This document shows positions 32,853 to 44,640 of a stretch of DNA of 64,000 nucleotides, one piece after another. Position 1 is the stretch's first letter. Each line of letters opens with the position of its first letter. The translations under genes and the position numbers were made by a program. The notes under the pieces were generated by a model. It saw nothing but the letters and a program-made list of their open reading frames with translations. It was not told where the DNA came from and did not search any database. This stretch comes from Erodium maritimum. Its lineage: Eukaryota; Streptophyta; Magnoliopsida; Geraniales; Geraniaceae. The stretch covers positions 60,086,803 through 60,150,802 of the forward strand of contig OY997588.1 of the NCBI GenBank assembly GCA_963921825.1, in the 5' to 3' direction.

Positions 32853-33350
32853 CAACCCCACGGGCACTCATGGCCACCCAAGACACCAACAGTAAAACAC
32901 GGGCTCAACAACCCCACGGGCACTCATGGCCACCCAAGACACACCAACAGTAAAATACGGGTTCAACAACCCCACGGGCACTCATGGCCACCCAAGACAC
33001 CAACAATAAAATACGGGCTCAACAACCCCACGGGCACTCATGGCCACCCAAGACACACCAACAGTAAAATACGGGTTCAACAACCCCACGGGCACTCATG
33101 GCCACCCAAGACACCAACAATAAAATACGGGCTCATAAACCCCACGGGCACTCATGGCCACCCAAGACACACCAACAGTAAAATACGGGTTCAACAACCC
33201 CACGGGCACTCATGGCCACCCAAGACACCAACAATAAAATACGGGCTCATAAACCCCACGGGCACTCATGGCCACCCAAGACACACCAACAGTAAAATAC
33301 GGGTTCAACAACCCCACGGGCACTCATGGCCACCCAAGACACCAACAATA
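32853..33350. repeat. Minisatellite with alternating 56/58-bp units in the gypsy LTR
   Basis: GGGCACTCATGG occurs at 32862, 32918, 32976, 33032, 33090, 33146, 33204, 33260 and 33318, i.e. spacings 56, 58, 56, 58 and so on. Odd and even units differ by ACACCAACAA versus ACACACCAACAG and by GGGCTCA versus GGGTTCA, giving a 114-bp higher-order unit. Because 114 is a multiple of three, a plus-strand frame stays open across it (32655-33428), but this is a repeat shadow rather than a gene. Confidence 0.95.
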
Positions 33351-35023
33351 CAATCAACCTCTGGGCATAACCAAATGCCTCCAGTATTTCTAATATCAAT
33401 ACGATCACTGCTCCTACGACACTACTAAGTGTCACATGCATTTCTATTGTTCGATATGTTCCTGTATCATACGACACCACCCGGTGTCGTCTGCCTTTCT
33501 ATTGTTCGATAAAATTAATTAACCCACGACACCCGTGTGTCACATGCATTTCTACTGTTAACTTTCCCTAGTCAGGGCCGAGATCTGACTACTTTTCCTC
33601 ACAACCAAGCTCCGGCGTGCTCACGATCACTCGCCTACCTTTCCCTTTCTTCTGTCGGTGGCACGATCTAATAAGAACACAATTTAAAACACTTTTAAGT
33701 TCGCAGGCATAAACTGAATTTTAATACACTTGACGCCCAAACGCAACCCCGACAATGTCGATCACTCCCAAACTTCCTAATTACTCGACATTGTCGATAA
33801 TTGACCCGGAAAGGCGCGATTCGCCCGGCTCGGCGAATATGCCCGGGTTTTGAAAACGCCTTTCCGGGGCTCCGAAAATTCCCGTTTTCGTTGCTACGAT
33901 CTTAGAATAATTCAAGGGTTCCAACGCAATCGACGGAATCAATTTCCGACTTCCGAGCAATTTAATTCGCGTTTAAAGTTTCTAAACCCGTCATTTACAA
34001 CTTTTACAATTTAATTCCAAAATTCGTTCCGGGTGTGTATTAACTACTTGGGGAACGTCCTAAACCACGCGAACACGAAAATCCGATACCCGAGCATGTG
34101 GGCCCCACTCGGCCATCCTTGGCCGTGGGTGGCTTGGGCCGGTTTTGGGCCGGTTCACAATGGTGGTGGCCGGTCCTAACTCCGACCAGCCACCACCCGG
34201 TCCGGCCAGCCACCTTACACGATGGTCGGAGCTCCCCCGAGCCTCCGGTCACCGGAAAACGTTCATCCTTCGCTCCAAAATGCCTCTAACGAACCCCACA
34301 CCTCAACTCATCCATAAACTACTAGTTTTAACCCAAACCCTAAACTTTAAACTTAACAAAACGAAAATCGGATAGTTGCTCACCGTAGGGAATGACGGTG
34401 GTAGCTCGATTCCTTGATCGTTGAGAAGATCCACCGGTTGGATAGTCGGGAAAAAGCAAAACCCGAAAACCCCTCTTCTCTTTTCTCTCCTTCTTCTCTC
34501 TTCTTTTCTCTCTCTAAAACTCTCTTCTTTTTCTATTTTTTGAACCTATGGCCGAACCCCCCTAGGTATAGTCTCCCTTGTCTTGTCCAAAAACCTAACA
34601 CCACCACTTGTGTGACATGTGGCAAGTGGGTCCCACCCCTTTTGGAAAATATCTTCTAGATATTTTTCAATTAGATTCGCGATATTCGGCCGTCTCGAGC
34701 CCCGAACGGACACTTTTTCCAAGAAATGACGAAACTTCACGGGCTACAAGGAAACGGCTCAACTAAGACCGCTGTGACGATGGCTAAGCTTTTTGGATCC
34801 AAAACGGACCTCGAACGGACCAAAACGTCACTCGGTTGACTTTTCCAACAAAAAGTCAACCTTTCCCAAATTGGTCAGAAAGTTGCTCTGAGTCCCCCGG
34901 AACTCACTTTGGTCGATATCGGGGTCAACTTAAGTCCGTTGTGATCCTCGGGGTCAAATTTAGGTTCATTTAAGTGTTTGTCCAAAATTTTTAAATTTTC
35001 CTGTTTTTCGCCGATTTGACTGG

Positions 35024-36721
35024 CGTTGTGTTGGGTCTCGAGGTAGGGTTGGAGATGAACCAACTCGCAGCGGAAAATCAATAAAAACCAAGAGACGATT
35101 AAAACCATGAAACAACTAACAAAGAATGGATTCACAGGAGAAAAATTCAGCACTATCTCTTACCAAAACAAGAACACCGGTTAACGAATGATTGGCTTGA
35201 GTCTCCAAGACGCCTACGTATCCACATGGGAATCAAAGCCACGTAGTTCTTCTCTTTGAGGACTCAAGAACACAAAAATGGAGGTGGAAACTAGCCAAAC
35301 CCGAAATGGCCATGGAAGAGGGAGAGAAAATGTGTTTCCTATTCTTGTCTTGTGTTTGTTATGTTGAAAAAAGATGACTTGAACATAACAAAACCCATAC
35401 TTGTCCAACTAAAGGCATGGGACAAGTATGGTGTCAAGTAAGGTGTAAATAGGACAAAGTATGGCAAGACAAGATTGGGTTAGGTGGTGAATCACCAACA
35501 CCTTAATCCTTGTCTTGCTTACTTAGTACTAATTAATCAAGACTTGATTAATTAGTTCCATAGGCCTTGGTTGCATGGGCCTTTCATGGGCCTCTTGGAA
35601 CATGGCCCGTGGCCATTTCTAACGAGGTCCCGTGATTCGCTCATCGCCTCCAAGCCTTCCATACCGGAAATGTCCAACATTATCCGACGCGATCAATCCC
35701 AAGACTCCAAGCCTTGTCTCGATCCGTAAAGTCCTATTCACGTACGGGCACATGACCCAAAACCCAGTTTTGGTCATGTCCCGAGACAACTCCCTTTTGG
35801 CCATTCTCCATAAATGTGTCAATGAGTTTCATCCTCCGATGTGACCCTTAGGTTTATGCATGTCAATAGATCAACGTAAAATCCCATTTTACTTGATCCT
35901 ATTTAAGTGGCAACTAACGAGACTTTAGTATTGCCTGACACTGCATAGCGAATCGACCTTGTCGATTCTAACCTTTCCGTCGTCCCTGTCATTATCCTTT
36001 TATCTCCGATATCCTGATTGAGATAAGGCATAGAGCCGTCATCCTTATTATTCTCAATCACCGTTCCTTGATATGTGAGATGACTGAAGATATGATACCC
36101 AGTATCATGTGCATGGCCATGCTATTCTTCCAGTCACTCTCGATCAAGCGGCCGAGAACCGATATCTTTCCCATACCTTAGTATGAGGGATAAATCCCTT
36201 AGCCGTCTTTCGTGTCACTCATGTAGCCCGTCCCCAAGCCAATCCTGGCCGTTATGGAAGCCCTGTTACGGACAACGTTAGGCTCAGGTCAAACTCAGTT
36301 GTTGACTACATAGCGATCACAAAGACTCCTTGGTCTAAGGATACATGACAAGCTACAACACTGAATATGTTCATGACTTAAACTATGGCACATATTCAGG
36401 GCGGGTCGTAGAATATCATGTCCCACATGATATCTATGATCAGACTCCGGAATCCCATTCCAATGACTAACAGAACGTAAGCCATAAAGAGCCATCTTTC
36501 ATACTAGTCGCTTCTAGTGAAGCTTTGTTGACTAGGGACCCATCGAGTGTGATCTATCTCGATCTATGGTTCTATTCGCATGGTGGGCATAGATCAGAGC
36601 ACACGTCGATATATTACTCCAACACATAAGTAATATAAAGCCGCTTTAATTTTATTGCTAACGATGATATGTACATTTGGACATTTAGGATTGAACTACG
36701 GGCACTAAGACTAACACGTTG
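35024..36721 (-). mobile_element. Copia-1 solo LTR with target duplication CGTTG
   Basis: The LTR spans 35029-36716 (1,688 bp) and is flanked by CGTTG at 35024-35028 and 36717-36721. The undisturbed site is visible in the right gypsy LTR (GGCGTTGACCGGGAG at about 44056), proving insertion into the gypsy LTR. The absence of any internal sequence marks it as a solo LTR left by LTR-LTR recombination. Confidence 0.95.
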
Positions 36722-36742
36722 ACCAGTAGTGGTTCTTAAAAT

Positions 36743-37490
36743 CTACCCCCTTAAAGGAATTTCGTCCGCGAAATTTAAAACAGACGTACCTCGGGAGTCG
36801 AACAAATCGGGGTACTTCGCGCGAACCTGGTTCTCGCGCTCCCAAGTCGACTCAGCCCCGTGGTGCCTCGACTGCACCCGTACTAGGCAGATAACCTTGC
36901 CACGCAGGACCTGCTCCCGTGTGTCCATGATTCGAATCGGCTGCTCCTCATAGGAGACATCGTCAACCACCTCGATATCTGCCCACTCAATGACGTGGGA
37001 GGGGACCGCATTGTACTGCCGCAACTGGGACACGTGGAAGAGGTTATGAACTCTTCCAAGTTGCGGTGGTAACGCCAGACGATAGGCCACTGCTCCCACT
37101 CTGCTCAAGATATTGAAAGGGCCGATGTACCGCATGGCTAACTTGCCCCCGCTGCGTCTGAACCGTACCAGTCCCTTCCTCGGGCTCACCTTCAGGAACA
37201 CGTGGTCACCCACTGCGAACTCAAGAGGTCGATGCTGTCTGTCGGCGTAGCTCTTCTGTCGACTCTGTGCGGTCTTCAACCGCTCGCGTATCAGCGCGAC
37301 CTTCTCTGTCGTCTCTCTGACGATCTCTGGCCCCAGCAGGATCTTGTCTCCCACCTCTGCCCAGCACACTGGCGACCGACACGACCTACCATACAACGCT
37401 TCAAACGGTGCCATCCCAATACTGGCCTGGAAGTTGTTGTTGTAGGCGAACTCGACCAACGACAGGTGGGTTTCCCACGATCCCCTAAAA
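36743..37490 (-). pseudogene. Gypsy integrase C-terminal part with chromodomain-like tail
   Basis: A minus-strand open frame of 238 codons (36743-37459) reads VEFAYNNNFQASIGMAPFEA, LYGRSCRSPVCW, then KSYADRQHRPLEFAVGDHVF and LKVSPRKGLVRF. GKLAMRYIGPFNILSRVGAV, LPPQLGRVHNLFHVSQLRQY, then RIMDTREQVLRGKV and WERENQVRAKYPDLF follow. It corresponds to the integrase GPY/F module and chromodomain-like end. A frameshift or stop at about 37490 (within a MLEF region) separates it from the catalytic core. Confidence 0.85.
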
Positions 37491-37499
37491 TTCTAGCAT

Positions 37500-38520
37500 A
37501 CATGCCCACAGCATGTCCTCCAAAATCTGAATCGTACGCTCGGACTGGCCGTCTGTTTGAGGATGGTGTGCTGTACTGAGTAGAACCTCGGTCCCCAACG
37601 CGGTCTGCAGACTCGGCTAGAATCTGGACGTGAAACGAGGATCCCTGTCAGACACTATCGACACAGGGACTCCATGGAGACGCACTATCTCCTGAATGTA
37701 CAGGCTGCTCAACTTGTCGACCGGATCAGTCATCCTCATGGCCAGGAAATGGGCCGACTTGGTCAACCGATCGACTACCACCCAAACCGCATCATGTCCC
37801 TTTGGCGATCTCGGGAACCCACTCACGAAATCCATCGTGATGTGCTCCCATTTCCACTGGGCAATCGACAGTGGCTGCAACAATCTGGCGGGACGCTGAT
37901 GTTCGACTTTCACCTGCTGACAGACCAGACACCTCGATACAAATTCTGCGACTGCTCTCCGCATCCCGCTGCACCAGAAGTGCCGCCTGATGTCACGGTA
38001 CATCTTGGTGCCACCCGGGTGCACTGTAAGACGCGAATGATGTGACTCTCGCAACACGTCGTCTCTACAGTTGCCCGGCACGAATAACCCTCCTCGATAC
38101 CGTAACACCCAATCAGCACTGAGTTCCCAGCCTACCACCTCGTCACCGCTGACGACCCTCTCTTGGATCTCTGACGTCTCGACGTCTTCCGACTGCGCCT
38201 CCAACACTCGGGCAAGTAGTGAGGGCTGAGCCACCAGTGAGCACATGGCCACGCCACCAGTAATCTCCTCTAGCTCAAGCCCGAACGTGCTCAGTTCCCC
38301 CATCATGTCCCACTCTCGGACTGATATGCTAGCAAGACTCGGAACCGACTTCCTACTCAGGGCGTCGGCGACCACGTTCGCCTTACCCGGATGGTAGTGT
38401 AGCTCAAAGTCGTACTCCTCAAGTAGCTCCATCCATCGCCGATGGCGCATGTTCAGGTCTCGTTGGGAAAAGATGTACTTGAGGCTCTTGTGATCTGAGA
38501 ACACCTGAAATCCCTCGCCA
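37500..38520 (-). pseudogene. Gypsy RNase H end and integrase zinc finger/core
   Basis: The minus-strand frame 37617-38504 contains the RNase H end ([48 protein letters not shown]). It then has an integrase HHCC finger ([28 protein letters not shown]) and the core start ([49 protein letters not shown]). These carry the first catalytic Asp (D of TMDF) and the second (SDRD). A frameshift/stop region at about 37490-37620 interrupts the core before the catalytic Glu. Confidence 0.85.
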
Positions 38521-39480
38521 TACAGATAATACCGTCATCCCTTTAGCGCGAACACGACTGCTGCTAGCTCCAGGTCATGGGTAGGATAGTTGTGCTCGTG
38601 TGTCTTCAACTTCCTGGAGCCATAAGCGACAACTCTACCCAACTGCATCAGTACACAGCCCAGTCCTTCCCCGGACGCATCACAATAGACCTCATACCTG
38701 ACCCCTCGCTCTGGCACTATCAATACTGTAGCGGTAGTCAGACGAGTCTTCAACTCCGTGAACGCACGTTCATAATCCTCTGTCCACACAAACCCGACTC
38801 CCTTCCGCGTCAATAGAGTCATCAGCGCGGCTAGTCGCGCAAAGTCCTGGACAAACCGCCGATAATAGCCTGCCAACCCAAAAAGCTGCGGATCTCGAAG
38901 ACACTCGTGGGCCGCGCCCACTTCGACGGATCGACCAGTATACCGTCACGGGATACAATGTGACCGAGGAATTTCACCTCATCGAGCCAAAACTCGCACT
39001 TCTCCAGGCTGGCATATAGCTGATGCGTGCGCAGCAGGGTCAGAACAGTCCTCAGATGTCCCTCATGTGCCGCCTCGTTCTGCGAGTAGATCAAGATGTC
39101 GTCTACGAATGCCACCACAAACTGATCTAAGAACGACTGGAATATACTGTTCATCAGATCCATGAACGCTGCAGGTGCGTTCGTCAGTCCAAACGACATC
39201 ACCAAGAACTCGTAATGCCCATAGCGTGTCCGGAATGCAGTCTTTGTGACGCCCCCCCCCCTCTCGGACTCGCAACTAGTAATATCCGGATCGCAGATCG
39301 ATCTTCGAGAAATAGGTCGACCCTCTCAACTGGTCGAACAAGTCGTCAATCCTCGACATCGGGTATCGGTTCTTCACCGTAACCCGGTTCAGCTTCCGGT
39401 AATCTATACACATCCGAAGCTCTCCACTCTTCTTCTTCACGAAGAGTGCTGGTGCTCCCCACGGCGATACGCTCGAACGG
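38521..39480 (-). pseudogene. Gypsy reverse transcriptase and RNase H start
   Basis: Broken frames give [92 protein letters not shown], and the RNase H start [23 protein letters not shown] is the RT catalytic motif and remains intact. A run of eleven C at about 39251-39261 shifts the frame, and the frame shifts again near 38920. It therefore cannot be translated as one protein. Confidence 0.85.
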
Positions 39481-40100
39481 ATAAATCCCTTCTCCTAAAG
39501 CTCCTCAAGCTGACGCTTCAGCTCGGTCAACTCTGCCGGCGCAAACCTGTAAGGTGCCATCGATATCGCTGCCGTTCCCGGCACCAGGTCAATCCCGAAC
39601 TCCACCTCACGTTCTGGTGGCAACCCGCTCAACTCCTTAGGAACGACCTCGGGGAACTCGCACACCACTCGCGGTAACTCTCGGCTCTGCACGACCGATA
39701 CTTCCTCCACTGCGGACAACGCCGACAGGAGAACCCCGCTCTTACTACCCAGCACACACGACACCTTCGTGTTGCCTGCTGACACTGTCACTCGTCGCCT
39801 ATAGCAGTCGATATTGGCTCGGTTCTTTGCCAGCCAATCCATTCCCAAGATCACGTAAAAGGTCGTCATTCCCAGCACGAGAAGGTCACTAGGGCAAGGA
39901 CAGTCTGCGACTCTAATTTCGCAGGCACGACAGACCCTAGTCAAGAACACATCACCCCCAACTAGGGTGTCCAGGCACAGAGATGGACTCAACGGCTCTA
40001 AACTCAGCCCCAACCTCTCAGCACAACTCGATGAAATAAACGAGTACGACGCCCCGGTATCAAATAAGAATAACGCCCATAAATGATACAATAAACACGT
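39481..40100 (-). pseudogene. Gypsy protease and linker
   Basis: The minus-strand frame 39495-40091 begins in LWALFLFDTGASYSFISSSC, with an intact DTGA active-site motif at about 40053-40065. LGMTTFYVILGMDWLAKNRA, a standard chromovirus protease motif, follows. It stops with TAG at 39495-39497, where related elements have ELLEKGF, i.e. a single nonsense change just before RT. Confidence 0.85.
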
Positions 40101-40103
40101 ACC

Positions 40104-40960
40104 CTAAATGGTCTCTCGGTAGGCAGTGGATCCTGTGGCCCGGGAGTCTGTAACTGCGTACACTCTTCCCCGTGACGCCTGTTGCCTCTGGCCTGGCGCA
40201 CTGACTGCTGGATGTCCAGACCTCTGCTGCTGTCTCGGAACTGGCGCGCTCGTGGACGGTTGCGAGAACCTCGACGGCTGACTCTGATACTGGAGAGCCT
40301 GTGGTGACTGCACGGTGTGCGAAAAATACGATCGTTGAACCGACGTCTCCTCGCCCTGCTCAGGGCACGCCCTAGCTATGTGTCCAAACCGGCCGCACCG
40401 GTGGCATCTGGCACCGTCGCCCCTCGGTCCCCTGCTCAGGTCTGTTTGTCTGACCACTGGTGATGCCGCGGGCCCTCCTCCCATTGAACACCCTCGTTGG
40501 AAGTGGCCTGGCTGCCCGCAGGTAAGGCATACCGGCCCCCTCTCTACAGCGACTAGCCCCACCGACGCCACCGACCCCATCTGTCTTGCTCCGCCCTGCC
40601 GAGCCTGTGGCCGAAAGAACCCCGCAGTCCTCTGTCTCCTCAGGTCTCGGGACTCGAACGGCCCCGCAACATTGGTCGGCTGCTGTCGAACCTCACGGGT
40701 CCTTGTTGCCTCTCGGAGACCCTGCTCCAATGTCGCTGCAGTGTGTACGAGCTTTGAGTACTCCCGCAACCTTAGGGCGAGAACTCGATCCCGAATCGCC
40801 GGCCTCAGCCCCGCCTCGAACCGTTGGCAACGGTTCAACTCTGTCGCCACCATTTCTGGTGCGAATCGGGTCAGGGCCGTGAATCTGGCCTCATACTCTA
40901 CCACTGACGCCCCGTCCTGTTGCAGTTCCAGGAATTGCTGATGTCGGTCCAACCTGGCTG
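40104..40960 (-). pseudogene. Gypsy gag C-terminal part with CCHC knuckles
   Basis: A 282-codon minus-strand frame starts MDRHQQFLELQQDGASVVEY, EARFTALTRF, the retrotransposon gag domain, and then a basic/proline linker. Two knuckles are present: CLTCGQPGHFQRGC and CHRCGRFGHIARAC (CX2CX4HX4C). A frame break at about 40955-41010 separates it from the N-terminal gag. Confidence 0.85.
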
Positions 40961-41007
40961 ACTCGGGGAAATACTGCGCCAGAAAGACCGTCTGGAAGAT
41001 ACTATAG

Positions 41008-41574
41008 TCATGCCCCGACTCTATCCCGCACGCGCTCCCACCAGTGGTAGGCGCTGTCCCTCAGCTGATGAGCTGCAAAGGACACTCTGCTGCGACCATC
41101 CTCGATGCCTGACGTGTCCAGGTCCCGAGTGACCTGCTCCAGCCATCTCTCGGCTAGGTCGGGGTTCGGTTCCCCGACGAATGTGGGTATGCCCAGCTTA
41201 AGGAAGTCCAACAGTGTCCGGGCCGTATGGCCTTCGGCCTGAACGGGCCTCGCTGGAATGGCCGTTGTCTCCGGAGCTGGTGATGCAGACTCTCTACTGA
41301 CGATGATCGCCACCAAGCTCTGCACCGTCCTGGTTAGCTCGTCCAGAGCGGTCGCAGTGTCCGGGTCTGCGACCGGCGGGACGCTGGGCATGCCCGCAGA
41401 TGGTCCCGCGTCGCTCCTCCTGTCCTCTCCGACAGGAGTACCCTGGGCTTCCGCGGACTCAGCGGGTTCGACGGTGGGCATCCGTCCTGGTGCCCCAGCT
41501 GACCGTCCCCTCCTGCCACGAGTGGGTACCCGTCCCCGCGTCATGGCTAATCGTCCTCTCCTGCCCCGAGCCAT
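41008..41574 (-). pseudogene. Gypsy gag N-terminal part
   Basis: A minus-strand frame from ATG at 41572-41574, MARGRRGRLAMTRGRVPTRG, continuing through an alanine/proline-rich segment. Then come LLDFLKLGIPTFVGEPNPDL, AERWLEQVTRDLD, RVSFAAHQLRDSAYHWWE, a typical gag matrix-to-capsid order. It runs into a frame break at about 41000. The start is chosen because it is the first Met after the leader. Confidence 0.8.
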
Positions 41575-42350
41575 ATGGTCGGTATCCTCTGCACGGATAC
41601 ACGCAAACGTTTACTTTGCAAACTTATACAACGACGACGTGCTCAATATACTAGCGTTCACACAGTCTACGTCTATCTCTAGCGTACTCGTTACTAAAAC
41701 GCCACACCGCTCATGCTATCCATACTTCAATTATCAGAAAACGTAAAGACAAACTTAAAACGACCCGACGCAAACGTGAACGTCACTCAATAACAATACA
41801 CAACTGCACACGACTCACAAACGAATCCAAGTCACCCAACCTCAACCACAAGCCGACATGGCCAACCAACATCAACACACGCCCACCGGGCCAACCCAAA
41901 TCAAACCACACCCATCGGGCCAACCAAAATCAAAGCACGCCCACTGGCCAACAAATTCAAAAACACGACCACCGGGCCAACCAATTTTAAAACTTTCTCC
42001 TTTTAATTATAAAACCTCATTTCTTGACATCACGTAGTTACAACCCGGTCCAGGCGTCCCCGAACTACATTGTACCCATCTGATGTCAACACCGTCACGT
42101 TCGACTACAGGAGCGCTCCTGAGTCGAGTCGCGACAGCTTAAAAACGTTTCACACAGCAACACACTCAGTATGCCAGTAATAATAATACTGCACATATAC
42201 ACAATCACAAACAGGACTCATGACCCTACGGGTCTACACATGGTTTCCGACTTGCGCAACCAACGCACGACGGAACTTTACTGACTTGACTCTCCCCACC
42301 TAAGTTGACGTACAGTCCGAGGTGTGAAACCTCGCGCTCTGATACCAAGC
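41575..42350 (-). repeat. Gypsy leader with primer site and 29-bp repeats
   Basis: The primer site TGGTATCAGAGC is at 42336-42347 on the minus strand, next to the 5' LTR. At 41850-41985 about five imperfect copies of GGCCAACC(A/C)A..TCAA..CACGCCCACC occur at 28-29-bp spacing (GG near 41860, 41888, 41917, 41946, 41974). It is otherwise non-coding. Confidence 0.8.
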
Positions 42351-44081
42351 TGTTACGCCCCAAATTCTGTAGAACCGAACCCGGAACGCGAACGGTAAAA
42401 CAATAAAACCATTTTCAAACCTTTCAAATAAATCACTTAAAATCACCATTTAGTTAATCAAAATAATAATTTACAACTTAAAAGTACGTCCAAACAAGCG
42501 GACAAAAGACAAGGCGTACGTCGCTAAACTCAAAAGGAAACCCGGACTCCTGCTCCCAGCTCTTCAAGCTTCGAGAGCTCACCTAGTCCGTCCCGCGAAC
42601 AGTACCTGTAGGAAAAGCAGCTAGGGGTAAGCGTTCGCTCACCACCACAGATACCAGACGGACTACGGCATACTAGCAGACAATGCCGGAAACACCAACA
42701 ACAGAACAAACACCGGGGACTACGATCCCCAACTCAAGTAACCCGACTGACGCACAAACTGTTACTTTCCCCAACCGACTCAACACTCGGACACGTAATG
42801 TAGACCCAACACAGCGGTTACGACTTCCACCAAAGACTCAAAAGATAACCACGCAACACCCAAGATCACAAAGGATCGCACACCAAACAAGATCGCAAAG
42901 GATCGCACTCCAGCTGCTCAGTGCCGGTTGCTAACCAGCTGGGCTTGAGCCTGCCCCACGCACCTTTCCCCGGTCTCTGTCGGGCCAGGCGGTCGACCTG
43001 TTAGTGATATATACAGAGCTACTTTTACGATAGCTAGTCGGAAGGGGAGTTTCCCTTCATCGCCAAAGAATGCACAACTTTACCGGTGGTTAACCCGGAA
43101 GGCGAGCCAACCCCCACGACACATGGCCACAGGACCCCTTTCTTGTCTGGTGGGCCCCCAACATCGTCTGAACAATGCACACGCGCGCGACCATGGAACC
43201 CCTTTCTTGTCAGGCGGGCCCCCAACCTCGGGCAGAGACAGTCCACAACCAAAGTTCAACAAACAACAATAACAGAGGTTCCACAACCCCACGGGCACTC
43301 ATGGCCACCCAAGACACCAACAGTAAAACACGGGCTCAACAACCCCACGGGCACTCATCCATAAACTACTAGTTTTAACCCAAACCCTAAACTTTAAACT
43401 TAACAAAACAAAAATCGGATAGTTGCTCAGCGTAGGGAATGACGGTGGGAGCTTGATTCCTTGATCGTTGAGACGATCCACCGGTTGGATAGTCGGGAAA
43501 AAGAAAAACCCTAAAACCCCTCTTCTCTTTTCTCTCCTTCTTCTCTCTTCTTTTCTCTCTAAAACTCTCTTCTTTTTCTATTTTTTGAACCCATGGCCGA
43601 ATATAGTCTCCCTTGTCTTGTCCAAAAACCTAACACCACCACTTGTGTGACATGTGGCAAGTGGGTCCCACCCCTTTTGGAAAATATCTTCTAGATATTT
43701 TTAGTCAGATTCGCGAAATTCGACCGTCTCGGGCCCCGAACGGGCACTTTTTCCAAGAAATTACGAAACTTCACGGGCTACAAGGAATCGGCTCAACTAA
43801 GACCGATGTGACGACGGCTAAGCTTTTTGGATCCAAAAAGGACCTCGAACGGACCAAAACGTCGCTCGGTTGACTTTTCCAGCAAAAAGTCAACCTTTCC
43901 CAAATTGGTCAGAAAGTTGCCATGAGTCCCCCGGATCTCACTTTGGTCGATATCGGGGTCAACTTAAGTCCGATATGACCCTCGGGGTCAAATTTAGGTT
44001 CATTTAAGTGTATGTCCAAAATTTTTAAATTTTCCTGTTTTTCGCCGATTTGACTGGCGTTGACCGGGAGTGGTTCTTACA
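42351..44081 (-). repeat. Gypsy 5' LTR (right), internally deleted
   Basis: 1,731 bp, from TGTTACGCCCC to GGTTCTTACA on the plus strand. Compared with the left LTR it lacks about 1.4 kb. Left-LTR sequence near 32871 (GGGCACTCAT) is joined directly to sequence from near 34309 (CCATAAACTAC). ACTCAT is present at both breakpoints, so the deletion used microhomology. Only two minisatellite units remain. Confidence 0.9.
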
Positions 44082-44640
44082 GATGAATCAGAGTTGTTCA
44101 CGGTGTCATCAGAGTTCTTATAGATGAATTAGAGTTTCATCAACATAAAGACAAATAATAACACACCCTAATTCAATTATCTTTGAATATACAGATGAAT
44201 CAGAGTTGTTCACTGTGTGTTCGTCAAATACCATGGTATGATTGAACTTCTTATACCATTGCTTAGGCGCTTGTTTCAGACCATAAACAGACTTACGTAG
44301 TCTACACACCTTCTCCTCTTGAACCTTGACAACGAACCCTTCGGTTTGTGTGATGTAAATCTCTTCCTCTAGATCATCATTCAAACATGCTGTCTTTACA
44401 TCTATATGAGGGATAATCAAGTCGTGAATGGCAGCCAGGGCTACTAGAGAGTAGGTATCGAAGTAGTCAATGTCCTTCTTCTGTGTAAAGCCACGTACTA
44501 CGAGTCTCACCTTGAACCGTTCTATTGTACCATCATGTCTCATCTTCTTCTTGAAGATCCTCTTACAACTAATAGGTTTGGAACCTGTAAGTCTGCTATA
44601 TCCCAAGTTCGGTTAGATACGATAGAGTCCAGTTCGATCT
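44082..44640 (-). pseudogene. Copia-3 RT, upstream part
   Basis: The minus-strand frame 44118-44606 reads FKVRLVVRGFTQKKDIDYFD, THxxVALAAIHDLIIPHIDV, KTACLNDDLEEEIYITQ, CRLRKSVYGLKQAPKQWYKK, and ends LYVDETLIHL. The RT motif YVDD is YVDE here, and the element is further broken downstream by the gypsy insertion. A 22-bp phrase beginning AGATGAATCAGAGTTG occurs at 44081 and 44192, a short local duplication at the insertion flank. Confidence 0.85.

Larger units (their letters stand above)
31920..36740 (-). repeat. Gypsy 3' LTR (left), with an inserted copia-1 solo LTR
   Basis: It starts TGTCACGCCCC on the plus strand and ends GGTTCTTAA(A), the counterpart of the right LTR 42351-44081 (TGTTACGCCCC...GGTTCTTACA). 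After removal of the solo LTR and its duplicate (35029-36721) it is about 3.1 kb, against 1.73 kb for the right LTR. The difference is a roughly 1.4-kb block at about 32880-34310 that includes the minisatellite. The final CA has decayed to AA. Confidence 0.85.
31920..44081 (-). mobile_element. Ty3/gypsy element, chromovirus (Tekay/Del-like), inside copia-3
   Basis: The order on the minus strand is 5' LTR (42351-44081), primer site TGGTATCAGAGC (42336-42347, initiator-Met type), gag, protease, RT, RNase H, integrase, purine tract TTTAAGGGGGTAGAT (36741-36755) and 3' LTR. The integrase tail has RIMDTREQVLRGKV and WERENQVRAKYPDLF, a chromodomain-like signature of the Tekay/Del group. Stops and frameshifts make it defective. 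Both flanks are copia-3 RT sequence; no target duplication was found. Confidence 0.85.

Noticed and set aside
32853..33350. CRISPR-like spaced repeat
   Set aside because: Whole units repeat without unique spacers, and the setting is a plant LTR.
32655..33428. 257-codon plus-strand open frame with PTGTHGHPRHTN-type repeats
   Set aside because: It is the shadow of the 114-bp (38-codon) repeat in a gypsy LTR. Frame openness follows from the unit length being a multiple of three.
37202..37579. Plus-strand frames opposite gypsy pol
   Set aside because: These are antisense shadows of gypsy integrase.
31915..44086. Target site duplication for the gypsy element
   Set aside because: Flanks TTAAC and GATGA do not match, so none is claimed.
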